Source: Bradyrhizobiaceae bacterium | GTDB lineage: Bacteria; Pseudomonadota; Alphaproteobacteria; Rhizobiales; Xanthobacteraceae | Direction of reading: 5' to 3' | Assembly: GCA_020544565.1 (NCBI GenBank) | Contig: CP078014.1 | Coordinates: 2,916,016 to 2,980,015 of the forward strand | DNA: 64,000 nucleotides | In this document: one piece after another, positions 57,622 to 64,000 of the stretch | Layout of the letters: each line of letters begins with the position of its first letter | Position numbering within the stretch: the first letter of the stretch is position 1 | The notes under the pieces: model-generated | Database searches by the model: none | Seen by the model: only the letters and a program-made list of their open reading frames with translations | Told to the model about the DNA's origin: nothing | Program-made: the position numbers and the translations under genes

Positions 57622-58500
57622 ATGACCAACAAGCCGGACATCCAGGCCTTCTTCGACGAACCGACCAACACCATCAGCTATCTGGTCGCCGACCCCGCGA
57701 CAGGACAGTGCGCGGTGATCGATCCGGTCCTCGACTACGATCCCAAATCGGGCGAAGTGGACACCCGCTCGGTCGAGGCGATCCTGAAAGTGGTCTCGGA
57801 CCGCGGCTTGCGCATCGTCTGGGCGCTGGAAACCCATGCCCATGCCGATCACCTCTCGGGCGCGCCTTACATCAAGGCCAAGACCGGCGCCAGGATCGGC
57901 ATCGGCGAGCACATCAAGGACGTGCAGCGGATTTTCCGCCCGATCTTCAACGCCACCGACATCAAGCCCGATGGCGGCGATTTCGACCACCTGTTCAAGG
58001 ACGGCGAGATCTTCAACATCGGCAACCTGACGGTCGAAACCATCTACACTCCGGGCCACACGCCCGCCGACGTCAGCTACCGGATCGGCGACGCCATATT
58101 TGTGGGCGACACCATGTTCATGCCCGACTACGGCACTGCGCGGGCGGATTTTCCCGGCGGCGACGCACGCCAGCTCTATCGCTCGATCTGGAAGCTGCTG
58201 GCGTTGCCGCCGGAGACGCGCTTGTTCATGTGCCATGACTACAAGGCGCCGGGCCGCGACACCTATGCCTGGGAAACCACGGTGCGGGAGCAGCGCGAAC
58301 GCAACGTGCATGTCGGCGCGGGCAAGACCGAGGAGGAATTCGTAGCCGCCCGCACCAAGCGCGACGCCACGTTGTCGGCGCCGACGCTGCTGCTGCCGTC
58401 GATTCAGGTCAATATCCGCGCCGGCGCGTTTCCGCCGGCGGAAGACAATGGCGTTCACTATCTGCGGATTCCAGTGACGTTCAAGCCGCACGCGGCGTAG
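57622..58500 (+). CDS. Metallo-beta-lactamase-fold hydrolase, Blh/ETHE1-like (persulfide dioxygenase-like)
   Basis: 292-residue cytoplasmic protein. The metal motif THAHADHLSGA and later ligands in TPGHTPADVSY, FVGDTMFMPDYG and LFMCHDYK match the ETHE1/Blh group, in which iron-dependent enzymes oxidise glutathione persulfide to sulfite. The N-terminal IQAFFDEPTNTISYLVADPATGQCAVIDPVLDYD is typical. Paired divergently with a TauE/SafE permease, as in bigR-type H2S-detoxification operons, though no BigR-like regulator is encoded here. Start ATG 57622. Substrate is inferred. Confidence 0.88.
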   Translation: MTNKPDIQAFFDEPTNTISYLVADPATGQCAVIDPVLDYDPKSGEVDTRSVEAILKVVSDRGLRIVWALETHAHADHLSGAPYIKAKTGARIGIGEHIKDVQRIFRPIFNATDIKPDGGDFDHLFKDGEIFNIGNLTVETIYTPGHTPADVSYRIGDAIFVGDTMFMPDYGTARADFPGGDARQLYRSIWKLLALPPETRLFMCHDYKAPGRDTYAWETTVREQRERNVHVGAGKTEEEFVAARTKRDATLSAPTLLLPSIQVNIRAGAFPPAEDNGVHYLRIPVTFKPHAA

Positions 58501-58620
58501 CGATGAGGGCCGCTCGCCCGATGCGTCTGCGTCGTGCGAGAGGGCCGATCTCGGAAACAGCGATCCGGGGTCGCTGAGCACGATCCCGGACATTCAGTGC
58601 GGTGCAACAGTGCAACGCAA

Positions 58621-58659
58621 CGGGGATTTCAATGGCCAACCTCGCGCCTGAAATCCCCG
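58621..58659. terminator. Strong hairpin between convergent genes
   Basis: CGGGGATTTCA and TGAAATCCCCG pair perfectly over 11 bases with a 17-base loop, ten bases beyond the stop of the solute-binding gene (minus strand). There is no T tract on either side, so it may stabilise mRNA ends rather than terminate alone. Confidence 0.5.
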
Positions 58660-58668
58660 GTGCCGCCG

Positions 58669-59883
58669 TCACTTCTGCCAGGGCGGCGCCTTGTAGTCGC
58701 CGGTCTTGATTCCGGCCGGCCAGATCACGTCGCGCGAGCCATCCGGGCGCCATTGCGTCATGCCCATCACGCGATAGCCCGGCCCGAACTTCGAGTTGTG
58801 ATTGTCCTCGAACACCCACCGGGCCGCGACGCCGGTGAAGTCGGTCTTTTCCAGCGCGGCGACGATATCGTCCGGCTTGGTCGATTTCGCCTTCTCGATC
58901 GCCTCCTTCAGAATGAAGAGCGCATCATAGGTATAGCCGCTGGTGTAGTCCGGCGAGACCGTGAACTGCTTCTGATAGGCGTCATACCATGCGATGGTGT
59001 TCGGCGTCAGCGCGGCCCGGTAGCTGCCCTGGATCAGGTCGACATGGCTGACCGCATTGCCATCGGTGTCCTTCCAGAAGCGCGACGAGGTGCCGGATGC
59101 GTTGAGGCCGACCATCGGCGGGCCGCGAAGGTCGCCCCACTGCTTCACATAGATGGCGCCGTCGACATGCGACGACAGGTCCAGAATGAACTGGGCGCCG
59201 CTGTCGCCGATCTTCGTCAGCATCGGCTTGAAGTCCTTGGTGTCGAGATCGAACGACTCCTCGGCGACGATCTTGATGCCGTTGTCCGCCATCAGCTTGC
59301 GGATGGCGGGAAGCACGCCCTGCGCCCACACCGCGTTCTCGGACAGGATCGCGGCCTTGTCGAAGCCCTTCTCCTTGCGCAGATAGTTGACGACGAAGTC
59401 GCCGACCGACGCGGCGATGTTGTCGGTGGTGTGCATCACCCGGAACCAGTACTTGTAACGGTCCTTCTCGCTGGCCACCTTGTCGGAAAGCTGCAGGGTC
59501 GCCGCGCCGGTGGAGATCATCGGCACCTTGTAGCGGGCCATCTGATCGACGATGGCCATCGACACGCCGCTGGACGCCGTTCCGACCACCGCGACGACCT
59601 TGTCCGACAGCGCGAGCTTCTTGTAGGCGTTGGCGCCCACATCGGCTTTATATTCGTCGTTGGCGAAGATCAGCTCCAGCTTCTTGCCGGCGATGCCGCC
59701 TCCGGCATTGATCTTTTCGGCGGCCATGCGCGCGGCGTTGAGAAGACCTTCGCCGGGCGGGGTGTTGTAGGGCGCGATCACGCCGACCTTGATGGTCTCC
59801 TGAGCCCGGGCGGGTCCGGACAGCACGACGCCCGATATCAGAACGGCGCCGGCAATCGCATTCCAGGTTTTGAAATCCAGCAT
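58669..59883 (-). CDS. ABC transporter solute-binding protein (LivJ/K-like)
   Basis: 404-residue periplasmic binding protein, Peripla_BP_6 type. A signal peptide (about residues 1-27, ending SGPARA) precedes QETIKVGVIAPYNTPPGEGLLNAARMAAEKINAGGGIAGKKLELIFANDEYK; further segments GTASSGVSMAIVDQMARYKVPMIS and FRVMHTTDNIAASVGDF are typical of branched-chain amino acid and aromatic-acid binding proteins. It follows the GntR gene by 20 bases and faces the permease genes across the shared control region, so it is the receptor for the LivHMG-type transporter. Ligand unknown. Confidence 0.92.
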   Translation of the reverse strand: MLDFKTWNAIAGAVLISGVVLSGPARAQETIKVGVIAPYNTPPGEGLLNAARMAAEKINAGGGIAGKKLELIFANDEYKADVGANAYKKLALSDKVVAVVGTASSGVSMAIVDQMARYKVPMISTGAATLQLSDKVASEKDRYKYWFRVMHTTDNIAASVGDFVVNYLRKEKGFDKAAILSENAVWAQGVLPAIRKLMADNGIKIVAEESFDLDTKDFKPMLTKIGDSGAQFILDLSSHVDGAIYVKQWGDLRGPPMVGLNASGTSSRFWKDTDGNAVSHVDLIQGSYRAALTPNTIAWYDAYQKQFTVSPDYTSGYTYDALFILKEAIEKAKSTKPDDIVAALEKTDFTGVAARWVFEDNHNSKFGPGYRVMGMTQWRPDGSRDVIWPAGIKTGDYKAPPWQK

Positions 59884-59903
59884 AACGCGTCACCTCTCCA
59901 GAG

Positions 59904-60776
59904 TTATTTGTTGACCTTGGTTTTTCGCGGCTTTGGTTTCGGAGCCACGGGCCCGCGCCGCTCGATTTTCCGTCGGGGACGGAGAGTCTCGACCGGCAGT
60001 GCGATCAGGAGATCGTCCTGATCAATTTCTTCCTCGCGTTGCGACACGATGCAACCCGCGTCGTGCACATGCTGATTCATCAGAGTGCGGACGCGTTCCG
60101 CATCTTTTGCCTCGAATGCGTCGATCAGCGCCGAATGAAACCTCACGGCCTCGACGGCGAAATTCGAGTTTTTCGGAAGGATGATGCTGCGCGGGTCGGA
60201 AATGGAGAGGTCGCGCAGCATGTCATTGATGAAACGGCACAGCAGGCGCAGCAGCGGATTGGCACAGGCCTGCGACAGGATGGAGTGGAATTCCAGTTCG
60301 GCGATCCGGTGGGTTCGCGGGTCGACCTCGCCGGCGATGCCAAGTTTGCAGGTCTCGACTGTCTGGCGCAGGGCCGCGATATCGGCGGGGGTCAGCACGT
60401 CGATCACCGACGCGGCCATCATCGGCTCCAGCCGTTCCCGCACGCGGTAGATGTCCGACCAGGTGAGAGGCTGGAAGTAGAGAAAATTGCGCAGCGCGCT
60501 GCTGGTCTTCTCGTAGGAGACGTTCGAGACGCGTGCTCCGCCCTTGGCCCCGCGGGTGATTTCGATCAACCCCTGCGACTCGAGCACCTTGAGAGCTTCG
60601 CGCACCGTGCCGCGGCTGCTCTGCAGCAATTCCTCCAGCTGCGTTTCCTGCGGCAGCCGGTCGCCCGGGCGCAACTCGCCGGCGACGATCCAGCGCTTGA
60701 TCTCCTCGACGATCAGATCGGCGCGCTTTCGGCGCACCAGCGTTCGCGGGGTCGGTTTGAAGACGGGCTTGTCCAT
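59904..60776 (-). CDS. GntR-family regulator, FadR/VanR subfamily
   Basis: About 290-residue regulator. The N-terminal winged helix (residues about 16-85: ADLIVEEIKRWIVAGELRPGDRLPQETQLEELLQSSRGTVREALKVLESQGLIEITRGAKGGARV) is followed by an all-helical FCD ligand-binding domain (YRVRERLEPMMAASVID...HRIAELEFHSILSQACANPLL...HSALIDAFEAKDAERVRTLMNQHV). A basic tail RPRRKIERRGPVAPKPKPRKTK ends it. It opens the leftward transcript with the solute-binding protein. A perfect inverted repeat starts 7 bases ahead of its ATG, probably its own operator. Confidence 0.92.
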   Translation of the reverse strand: MDKPVFKPTPRTLVRRKRADLIVEEIKRWIVAGELRPGDRLPQETQLEELLQSSRGTVREALKVLESQGLIEITRGAKGGARVSNVSYEKTSSALRNFLYFQPLTWSDIYRVRERLEPMMAASVIDVLTPADIAALRQTVETCKLGIAGEVDPRTHRIAELEFHSILSQACANPLLRLLCRFINDMLRDLSISDPRSIILPKNSNFAVEAVRFHSALIDAFEAKDAERVRTLMNQHVHDAGCIVSQREEEIDQDDLLIALPVETLRPRRKIERRGPVAPKPKPRKTKVNK

Positions 60777-60782
60777 ATCAGC

Positions 60783-60802
60783 ATAATCATCATAATGATT
60801 AT
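60783..60802. promoter_or_regulatory. Probable GntR operator in the shared divergent promoter region
   Basis: ATAATCAT-CATA-ATGATTAT is a perfect 20-base inverted repeat with eight-base arms in a GC-rich region. A possible -35 (TTGACT, 60802-60807) for the rightward genes abuts it. FadR-subfamily proteins bind such AT-rich palindromes and release them on ligand binding. Binding by the adjacent GntR protein is inferred. Confidence 0.7.
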
Positions 60803-60881
60803 TGACTTTGCGGGAAATCCATGGTGCAGTCAAGCTCCAATGAAGCCCGAACCCTGACCTCGCCGGAGAAAGCGCTTGCTT

Positions 60882-61892
60882 ATGTCGACGACACGGAGCG
60901 CCGGACAGCAGCGAGGTTTTCGCACTTTTCTCGACGGGATCTGGGCCTCGGTGCCGACCCCATTCCGCGCAGACGGCGCGCTCGACCTCGCGGGCGTCGA
61001 ACACAACGCGCGGCGCTTCCACGGCGATATCGGCCTCGACGGCATCTTCTGCAACGGCCTGATCGCGGAGCAGTGGTCGCTGACGACGGATGAGCGCAAG
61101 CACGTTCTGGAGACAACCCTGGCGAGCGCCGGCGGCATGAAGGTCGGCGTCGTTGTGAACGCGCAGAGCCTGGCCGAGACAATCGATCTCGCCAAACACG
61201 CCGCAGGCATTGACGCCCACCACATTGTTCTGATGCGCCCGGCCGGCCTGACCCAGGACGACGACGTAGAGCGCTATATTCGCGCCGTGGCTGAGGCAAG
61301 CAGCGCTCCGATTGTGATGTTCGATGGCGGCGCGCAGACCGGCGGCCTGTCAGCGGCGATGCTGGCGCGCCTCGCCGATGACGGGCAGATCCGCGGCGTC
61401 AAATGCACCCGCGGCGGCGATGCCGCCGAGGTGCTCCGCGCGGCCTGCGCGGCGGACATCGCAATCGTCGACCCTTACGAATCCCACTGGCTGGGCAACC
61501 TGCTGCGTTTCGATCTGCGTGCGCTTTACGCCGACCCCGAGCCCTATCTGTTTCAGACGCCGGGCCGACGAATGATCGCCGACTATTTCACCGCCTATGA
61601 AAATGGCGATCTCGGTGAAGCAGCGCGCCTGTTTCGCGCGCTGGAGCCGATCCGTTCGCTTTATTTCCGCTGGATCATGGCGCCGTTGCAGGGCGGCCGT
61701 CCCGTCAATGCCGTCCTCAAGCGATGGTTCGGCCATATGGGCTATGCGGCGGGGCCGGTCCGCGCGCCGCTCGCGCCCTTGTCCGACGAGACGGCCCGCT
61801 GTTTCGACGCCGAGCTGCGCGCCGCCTTTCGTCAGGTTTTCGGCGCGGATTCGGTCCTTCCGGCGATGGATGGCGTGGCATGGAAATCCTGA
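60882..61892 (+). CDS. Dihydrodipicolinate synthase-family lyase, substrate unknown
   Basis: About 336-residue class I aldolase-type barrel of the DapA/N-acetylneuraminate lyase superfamily. The predicted Schiff-base lysine is K174 in IRGVKCTRGG. The DapA substrate-binding motif GTTGE is replaced by CNGLIAEQWSLT, and the catalytic tyrosine motif YYN is replaced by LMRPAG, so it is not true dihydrodipicolinate synthase. It is first in a rightward operon with Liv-type permease genes and under a GntR operator, which points to catabolism of the transported compound. ATG 60882 is chosen; TTG 60876 has better spacing to GGAG. Confidence 0.87.
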   Translation: MSTTRSAGQQRGFRTFLDGIWASVPTPFRADGALDLAGVEHNARRFHGDIGLDGIFCNGLIAEQWSLTTDERKHVLETTLASAGGMKVGVVVNAQSLAETIDLAKHAAGIDAHHIVLMRPAGLTQDDDVERYIRAVAEASSAPIVMFDGGAQTGGLSAAMLARLADDGQIRGVKCTRGGDAAEVLRAACAADIAIVDPYESHWLGNLLRFDLRALYADPEPYLFQTPGRRMIADYFTAYENGDLGEAARLFRALEPIRSLYFRWIMAPLQGGRPVNAVLKRWFGHMGYAAGPVRAPLAPLSDETARCFDAELRAAFRQVFGADSVLPAMDGVAWKS

Positions 61893-62743
61893 TTCTCGGA
61901 CTGACCCGCGGCTCCGTCTACGCGCTCGTCGCCGTCGGCTTCGTTCTCGTGTTTTCGGTGGGCGGCATTCTGAACCTGGCGCACGGAACGCTGTTCATGC
62001 TCGGCGCCTACTTCACCTATATCTATCTGAACTTCGTGTTCGCGCAGGCCGGCGTGCTGGCGCTACCCGCCGCCATCCTGTGCGCGATCGCGAGCGTGGT
62101 CGTCGTCGCGATGCTGCTGTTTTTCGTGCTGTTCCGGCGCAAGATCGATTCCATTTCCTACATCATGGTGATCTCGCTGGCCTTCGCGCTGTTCATCGAG
62201 CAGTTGACCAAGGTGTTTTTCGGCGTCACCAGCACCGGCGTTCCGCCGCTGGTCCGGGGCAGCGTCGATATTCTCGGCGTGCGCGTTCTCTACAAGGAGC
62301 TGCTGCTGTTGCCGGTATCGTTGATCGCACTGGCGGCGCTCGAACTGTTCCTCAGCCGGTCGCGCACCGGGCGGGCGATCAAGGCGGTGGCGCAATGCCG
62401 CGACGGCGCGGTGCTGATCGGCATCAAGCCCGACCGCGTGCTGGCTTTGACGATTGCGATCTCGGCGGCGCTCGCCGCACTCGCCGGCACGCTGGTCTCG
62501 TCGCTCGTGACGGTTGCGCCCACGGTCTGGGGTTACTGGCTGATCAAGGCGTTTGCGATCGCCATCGTCGGCGGCCTCGGCAGCCTGCCCGGCGCGATCC
62601 TGGCGGCGTTCCTTCTCAGCTTCGTGGAAATCGCCACCACGTTCACGCTGACGGATCAGTATGGCGAGCTGGTCGCCCTGATCATCATCGTCCTCATTCT
62701 GCTGTTCCGTCCATCGGGTCTCATGGGCGCACGACAGGCATAG
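61880..62743 (+). CDS. livH: Branched-chain amino acid-type ABC permease, LivH family
   Basis: 287-residue inner-membrane permease with about eight helices. MEILILGLTRGSVYALVAVGFVLVFSVGGILNLAHGTLFMLGAYFTY is the LivH signature, and the EAA-like loop is AIVGGLGSLPGAILAAFLLSFVE. It overlaps the upstream DapA-like gene by 13 bases, so the two are translated together. The name reflects family, not substrate. Confidence 0.92.
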   Translation: MEILILGLTRGSVYALVAVGFVLVFSVGGILNLAHGTLFMLGAYFTYIYLNFVFAQAGVLALPAAILCAIASVVVVAMLLFFVLFRRKIDSISYIMVISLAFALFIEQLTKVFFGVTSTGVPPLVRGSVDILGVRVLYKELLLLPVSLIALAALELFLSRSRTGRAIKAVAQCRDGAVLIGIKPDRVLALTIAISAALAALAGTLVSSLVTVAPTVWGYWLIKAFAIAIVGGLGSLPGAILAAFLLSFVEIATTFTLTDQYGELVALIIIVLILLFRPSGLMGARQA

Positions 62744-62752
62744 GAGAACGCA

Positions 62753-63748
62753 ATGTCGCAGTCCTTGCCCTTTCTGCGCCGGGCGGCATCCGGCCTTGTC
62801 GAGGTCATCGTCGCGATGTCGCCGGCGTTCCTGGCGATGGTCGCAGGCATCGTGGCGCTGTCCTTCACCTCCGGCAATTTCTATGTGCTGGAAGTTCTGG
62901 TGCTGGCGGTGATCTACATGCAGTTTGCCGCCAGTTGGGACATCCTGTGCGGACCGACCAATCAGGACAATTTCGGACTGGCGTTCTTCACCGGGAGCGC
63001 CGGCTATTGCGCCGCGATCCTCAACAAATCCCTTGGCCTTTCGCCGTGGCTGACGGTGCCGGCGGCGGGCGCGCTGGCCGCCGTCGCGGGGCTCGGCATC
63101 GGCTGGCTGGCGCTACGCCTGCGGGGTCCTTATTTCGCGCTGCTGACCATCGTGTTCGCCGCCGTGCTGTTCAAGTGCGCGTATATTTTTGCGAAGTTCA
63201 CCGGCGGCGAGGAAGGGATTTCCGGCATCCGCTCGTTCACCGACAGCGTCGAGACCGATCTTCTGGTCTGCGTCGTGCTGCTGTTCGTCTCGGTGTTCTG
63301 CATGACTGCCTTCATGCGCTCGCATTACGGGCTGATCCTGCGCGCGACCCGCCATAACGAAGACGCGGCGGTCGCCTCGGGGATCAATACGGCGCACTAC
63401 AAGATCGTCGGCTTCGGCGTCAGCGCCTTCTTCGCCGGGATCGGCGGCACCATGTTCGCGCATACTCACATGCAGGTCAGCCCGGAACTGATGGCGGGAT
63501 CGCTGTCCATTCTGGTGGTGCTGATGGCGGTCGCCGGCGGTCGCGGATCCCTGTTCGGGCCGATTTTCGCCGCGGCCATTCTGACCTTCTTCAACGAGTG
63601 GCTCCGCGTGATCGAGGTCTATCGCCCGATCATCTTCACCGGATCGCTCATTGCCCTGATCTATGTTTTCCCGAGCGGCGTCGCCAATACCGCGATGCTG
63701 GCGCGCGCACGTGGGCTACGCCGGTTTCTGTTGGGGCGGGAGGGATAA
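62753..63748 (+). CDS. livM: Branched-chain amino acid-type ABC permease, LivM family
   Basis: 331-residue inner-membrane permease with about nine to ten helices, partner of LivH. The LivM segments NQDNFGLAFFTGSAGYCAAIL, LRLRGPYFALLTIVFAAVLF, YGLILRATRHNEDAAVASGIN and AVAGGRGSLFGPIFAAAILTF are present; the standard motif GQxSLGHA is replaced by NQDNFGLAF. It starts nine bases after livH with AGGAGAA upstream, and its stop abuts the livG start. Confidence 0.92.
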   Translation: MSQSLPFLRRAASGLVEVIVAMSPAFLAMVAGIVALSFTSGNFYVLEVLVLAVIYMQFAASWDILCGPTNQDNFGLAFFTGSAGYCAAILNKSLGLSPWLTVPAAGALAAVAGLGIGWLALRLRGPYFALLTIVFAAVLFKCAYIFAKFTGGEEGISGIRSFTDSVETDLLVCVVLLFVSVFCMTAFMRSHYGLILRATRHNEDAAVASGINTAHYKIVGFGVSAFFAGIGGTMFAHTHMQVSPELMAGSLSILVVLMAVAGGRGSLFGPIFAAAILTFFNEWLRVIEVYRPIIFTGSLIALIYVFPSGVANTAMLARARGLRRFLLGREG

Positions 63749-64000
63749 ATGGCGCTGCTCACCGTATCCAACCTCACCCGCCACTTCGGCGGCGTGAAGG
63801 CGGTTCAGGAGCTGAATTTTCAGGTCGATGCCGGCACCATCTTCGGCATCATCGGCCCGAACGGCGCCGGCAAGACCAGCCTGTTCAATCTGCTGACGGG
63901 CTTCCTGAGCGCGGACAGCGGTTCGGTCCGCTTCCGCGACCGCGACATCCTGGGAGAAAAGCAGCACCGGCTGGTGGAGATGGGCATTGCCCGCACGTTC
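63749..64000 (+). CDS. livG: ABC transporter ATP-binding protein, LivG family (3' end outside window)
   Basis: The first 84 codons of an ATPase. MALLTVSNLTRHFGGVKAVQELNFQVDAG leads into Walker A GPNGAGKT and FNLLTGFLSADSGSVRF, then EMGIARTF, which marks the LivG branch with the Q-loop just ahead. Start ATG 63749 follows the livM stop directly, with GGGAGGGA as ribosome site. A livF gene is expected beyond the window edge. Confidence 0.93.
   Translation, partial: MALLTVSNLTRHFGGVKAVQELNFQVDAGTIFGIIGPNGAGKTSLFNLLTGFLSADSGSVRFRDRDILGEKQHRLVEMGIARTF

Overview
The window is chromosomal DNA from a GC-rich alphaproteobacterium, most likely Rhizobiales of the Bradyrhizobium/Rhodopseudomonas/Afipia/Nitrobacter group (Bradyrhizobiaceae, now Nitrobacteraceae). 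I infer this from gene order (lysC-ptsP-prfA-prmC-DUF4167; phaB-phaA with a divergent phaR; comF-grxC-nitrilase-DUF1178). A D-tartrate dehydratase carrying the same catalytic residues as the characterised Bradyrhizobium enzyme, and several families of palindromic intergenic repeats that I recognise from that group, point the same way. I cannot name a species. No rRNA, tRNA or CRISPR array was seen. One insertion sequence is present and no prophage.

Layout. 1-10 kb: a periplasmic peptidyl-prolyl isomerase cut by the window edge, argJ, a mutT-like Nudix gene, an IS30-family element sitting inside a palindromic repeat, an NDUFAF5-like methyltransferase divergent from a tightly packed comF-grxC-nitrilase-DUF1178-EamA run, a second EamA transporter and ubiG. 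10-18 kb: the conserved block lysC, ptsP (nitrogen PTS enzyme I), prfA and prmC, a 504-bp gap rich in inverted repeats, and the Asn-rich DUF4167 protein with a clear terminator. 17.5-25 kb: a methyltransferase and glyoxalase II, a DMT exporter, the polyhydroxybutyrate genes phaB and phaA with the divergent regulator phaR, and a GGDEF/EAL protein with degenerate motifs. 25-35 kb: small hypothetical genes, rpmF, a patatin, a Zur-like Fur regulator, a DMT transporter, ispG, a CPA1 antiporter, a DUF1345 protein, ispA (farnesyl diphosphate synthase) and mtgA. 35-45 kb: a marR-emrA-emrB efflux operon with a clear palindromic operator, a pcaF-type thiolase, mutS, a carboxymuconolactone-decarboxylase-like protein, a VOC protein and an MFS transporter.

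45-64 kb: feoA-feoB ferrous iron uptake with an Irr-box-like palindrome upstream and a minus-strand terminator about 0.46 kb downstream; a solute-binding protein next to D-tartrate dehydratase; a DUF7662-like small protein; an NAD(P)-binding epimerase-like protein; an orphan CoxL-type molybdenum hydroxylase large subunit; a molybdopterin oxidoreductase broken by a frameshift and probable deletion; a TauE/SafE permease divergent from a persulfide-dioxygenase-like metallo-beta-lactamase; and a divergent transport/catabolic locus (GntR regulator plus solute-binding protein one way, DapA-like enzyme-livH-livM-livG the other) around a perfect 20-bp inverted repeat. The last gene, livG, runs off the window.

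The items most worth follow-up are the GntR/DapA-like/Liv locus with unknown substrate and an altered DapA active site, the structured gap before DUF4167, the feo operon's control sites and downstream region, the IS30 insertion whose transposase stop codon is supplied by the target, and the recently broken molybdopterin gene. I found no convincing wholly new multi-gene system.
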